NCBI GenBank assembly: GCA_016937135.1
Contig: JAFGWO010000183.1
Coordinates: 1-6,725 of the forward strand
Direction of reading: 5' to 3'
Length of the DNA stretch: 6,725 nt
From: Pseudomonadota bacterium
GTDB lineage: Bacteria > BMS3Abin14
Part shown: piece by piece, positions 5,987-6,725 of the stretch
How the letters are laid out: each line of letters starts with the position of its first letter
How positions within the stretch are numbered: position 1 is the first letter of the stretch
The notes under the pieces: model-generated
The model's input: the letters and a program-made list of their open reading frames with translations, nothing else
Databases searched by the model: none
Told to the model about the DNA's origin: nothing
Position numbers and translations under genes: made by a program

Positions 5987-6725
5987 ATGATCGATCTCCA
6001 TACCCACTCTACGGCTTCAGACGGCAAGCTCGCCCCTGCGGAACTGGTCCGTGAGGCGGCGCGTGTCGGGATCGAGGTCCTGGCCCTGACCGACCACGAC
6101 ACCCTCTCTGGTCTCGCCGAAGCCGCCGAGGAGGCATCCAGACTCGGGCTGGAATTCATCCCGGGCGTTGAGATCAGCGCCGAATTCTCACCTGGGACAC
6201 TGCACATGCTGGGGTATTTTGTCGATCCGGCCGATGCGGAACTGGAGCAGGCCCTTTCCTGGCTGAGGGGAGGCAGGGACGACCGGAACCGGCTCATCCT
6301 TGAGAGGCTGGCGGAACTGGGCTGTCCCCTGGACCTCGCGGAAGTGGCTGGCCTCGCGGGAGGTGAAAGCGTCGGGCGCCCCCACATCGCAAGGGCGATG
6401 ATCAACCACGGTTATGTTTCCTCCTTCCAAGAAGCCTTCGATCGGTATCTCGGAAAGGGGGCCGCGGCCTATGTGGACCGGGCTAAAATGACCCCCGAAA
6501 GGGCCATCGCCAGTATCCTCAAGGCAGACGGGATCCCGGTCCTTGCCCACCCGCAGACCCTGGCCCTGGAGAGGGACGCTGTGGAAAAACTGGTGGAATC
6601 CCTCGCCTCCCTGGGGCTGGCCGGTCTTGAAGCCTATTATTACAGCCACTCGGAGGAGGAAACGGCCTTTTACATTTCCCTTGCCCGGAAGCTCGGGCTG
6701 GCTGTCACGGCGGGCAGCGACTTCC
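5987..6725 (+). CDS. PHP-domain metal-dependent phosphoesterase (YciV/RNase AM-like), C-terminus cut off
   Basis: PHP-family phosphoesterase, 246 residues visible with the frame open to the window edge. Relatives of this type (YciV/Rnm, and 3',5'-nucleoside bisphosphate phosphatases) hydrolyse nucleotide or RNA 5' phosphates with two or three metal ions. Expected metal ligands are present: HTH (H5, H7), D12, TDHDT (35-39, H37), GVE (E62), H73 in LHMLGYF, RPHIA (H133), LAHP (H188), YYYSH (H221) and GSD (D245). The sequence stops just where the final GSDxH histidine should follow, so about 30-40 residues are probably missing. The insertion at about 95-165, with SVGRPHIARAMI, matches the YciV-type subgroup rather than histidinol phosphatase or polymerase PHP domains. 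The ATG at 5987 was chosen because the HTH motif begins four residues later, as usual. The Shine-Dalgarno is weak (GTGAG 12 bases upstream). It is divergent from the kinase, with no visible functional link. Confidence 0.93.
   Translation, partial: MIDLHTHSTASDGKLAPAELVREAARVGIEVLALTDHDTLSGLAEAAEEASRLGLEFIPGVEISAEFSPGTLHMLGYFVDPADAELEQALSWLRGGRDDRNRLILERLAELGCPLDLAEVAGLAGGESVGRPHIARAMINHGYVSSFQEAFDRYLGKGAAAYVDRAKMTPERAIASILKADGIPVLAHPQTLALERDAVEKLVESLASLGLAGLEAYYYSHSEEETAFYISLARKLGLAVTAGSDF

Noticed and set aside
5923..6405. Minus-strand open frame of 160 residues over the PHP gene
   Set aside because: It is rich in Ser, Ala and Arg, as expected from the reverse of a GC-rich gene; the plus strand holds the metal-binding motifs.

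Overview
This is a GC-rich bacterial window, roughly 60% G+C by eye. It carries five protein genes, two of them cut by the window edges, in three transcription blocks. Several traits fit a Gram-negative, deltaproteobacteria-like lineage (Desulfobacterota or Myxococcota in the broad sense). These are an outer-membrane lipoprotein-sorting-type protein paired with an FtsX-fold permease, and a transmembrane Ser/Thr kinase whose catalytic loop reads HRDFSPHN with PEGA-like repeats on the outside. A third is an FMN-binding glutamate-synthase-like protein with a cysteine-rich N-terminus. The lineage is an inference from gene content, because the window holds no rRNA or other phylogenetic marker.

Layout. 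Positions 1-1969 (minus strand) hold a two-gene operon: a LolA-like periplasmic protein (1169-1969), then an ABC-transporter permease (1-1169, C-terminal end missing). Their stop and start codons share one base (TAATG). A good sigma-70-type promoter lies just upstream at 2007-2035. Positions 1970-2336 are a divergent intergenic region. It also holds a possible sigma-54-type -24/-12 element and a leader hairpin for the next gene. Positions 2337-3929 (plus) encode the glutamate-synthase-like flavoprotein. Positions 3930-4152 separate convergent genes and hold a strong hairpin that could terminate both strands. Positions 4153-5733 (minus) encode the kinase. Positions 5734-5986 are a second divergent spacer. 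Positions 5987-6725 (plus) hold a PHP-family metal-dependent phosphoesterase, cut at its C-terminus.

How they may work together. The LolA-like protein and permease very probably act together in moving or extracting a lipoprotein or lipid at the cell envelope; the ATPase would lie beyond position 1. The flavoprotein, kinase and PHP protein look like independent units, and nothing in the sequence ties them into one pathway. No mobile element, CRISPR array, tRNA or rRNA was seen.

The most interesting points are the cysteine set of the glutamate-synthase-like protein, the possible sigma-54 control of that gene, the dedicated LolA-like/permease pair, and the perfect 14-bp palindrome sitting on the kinase start codon.
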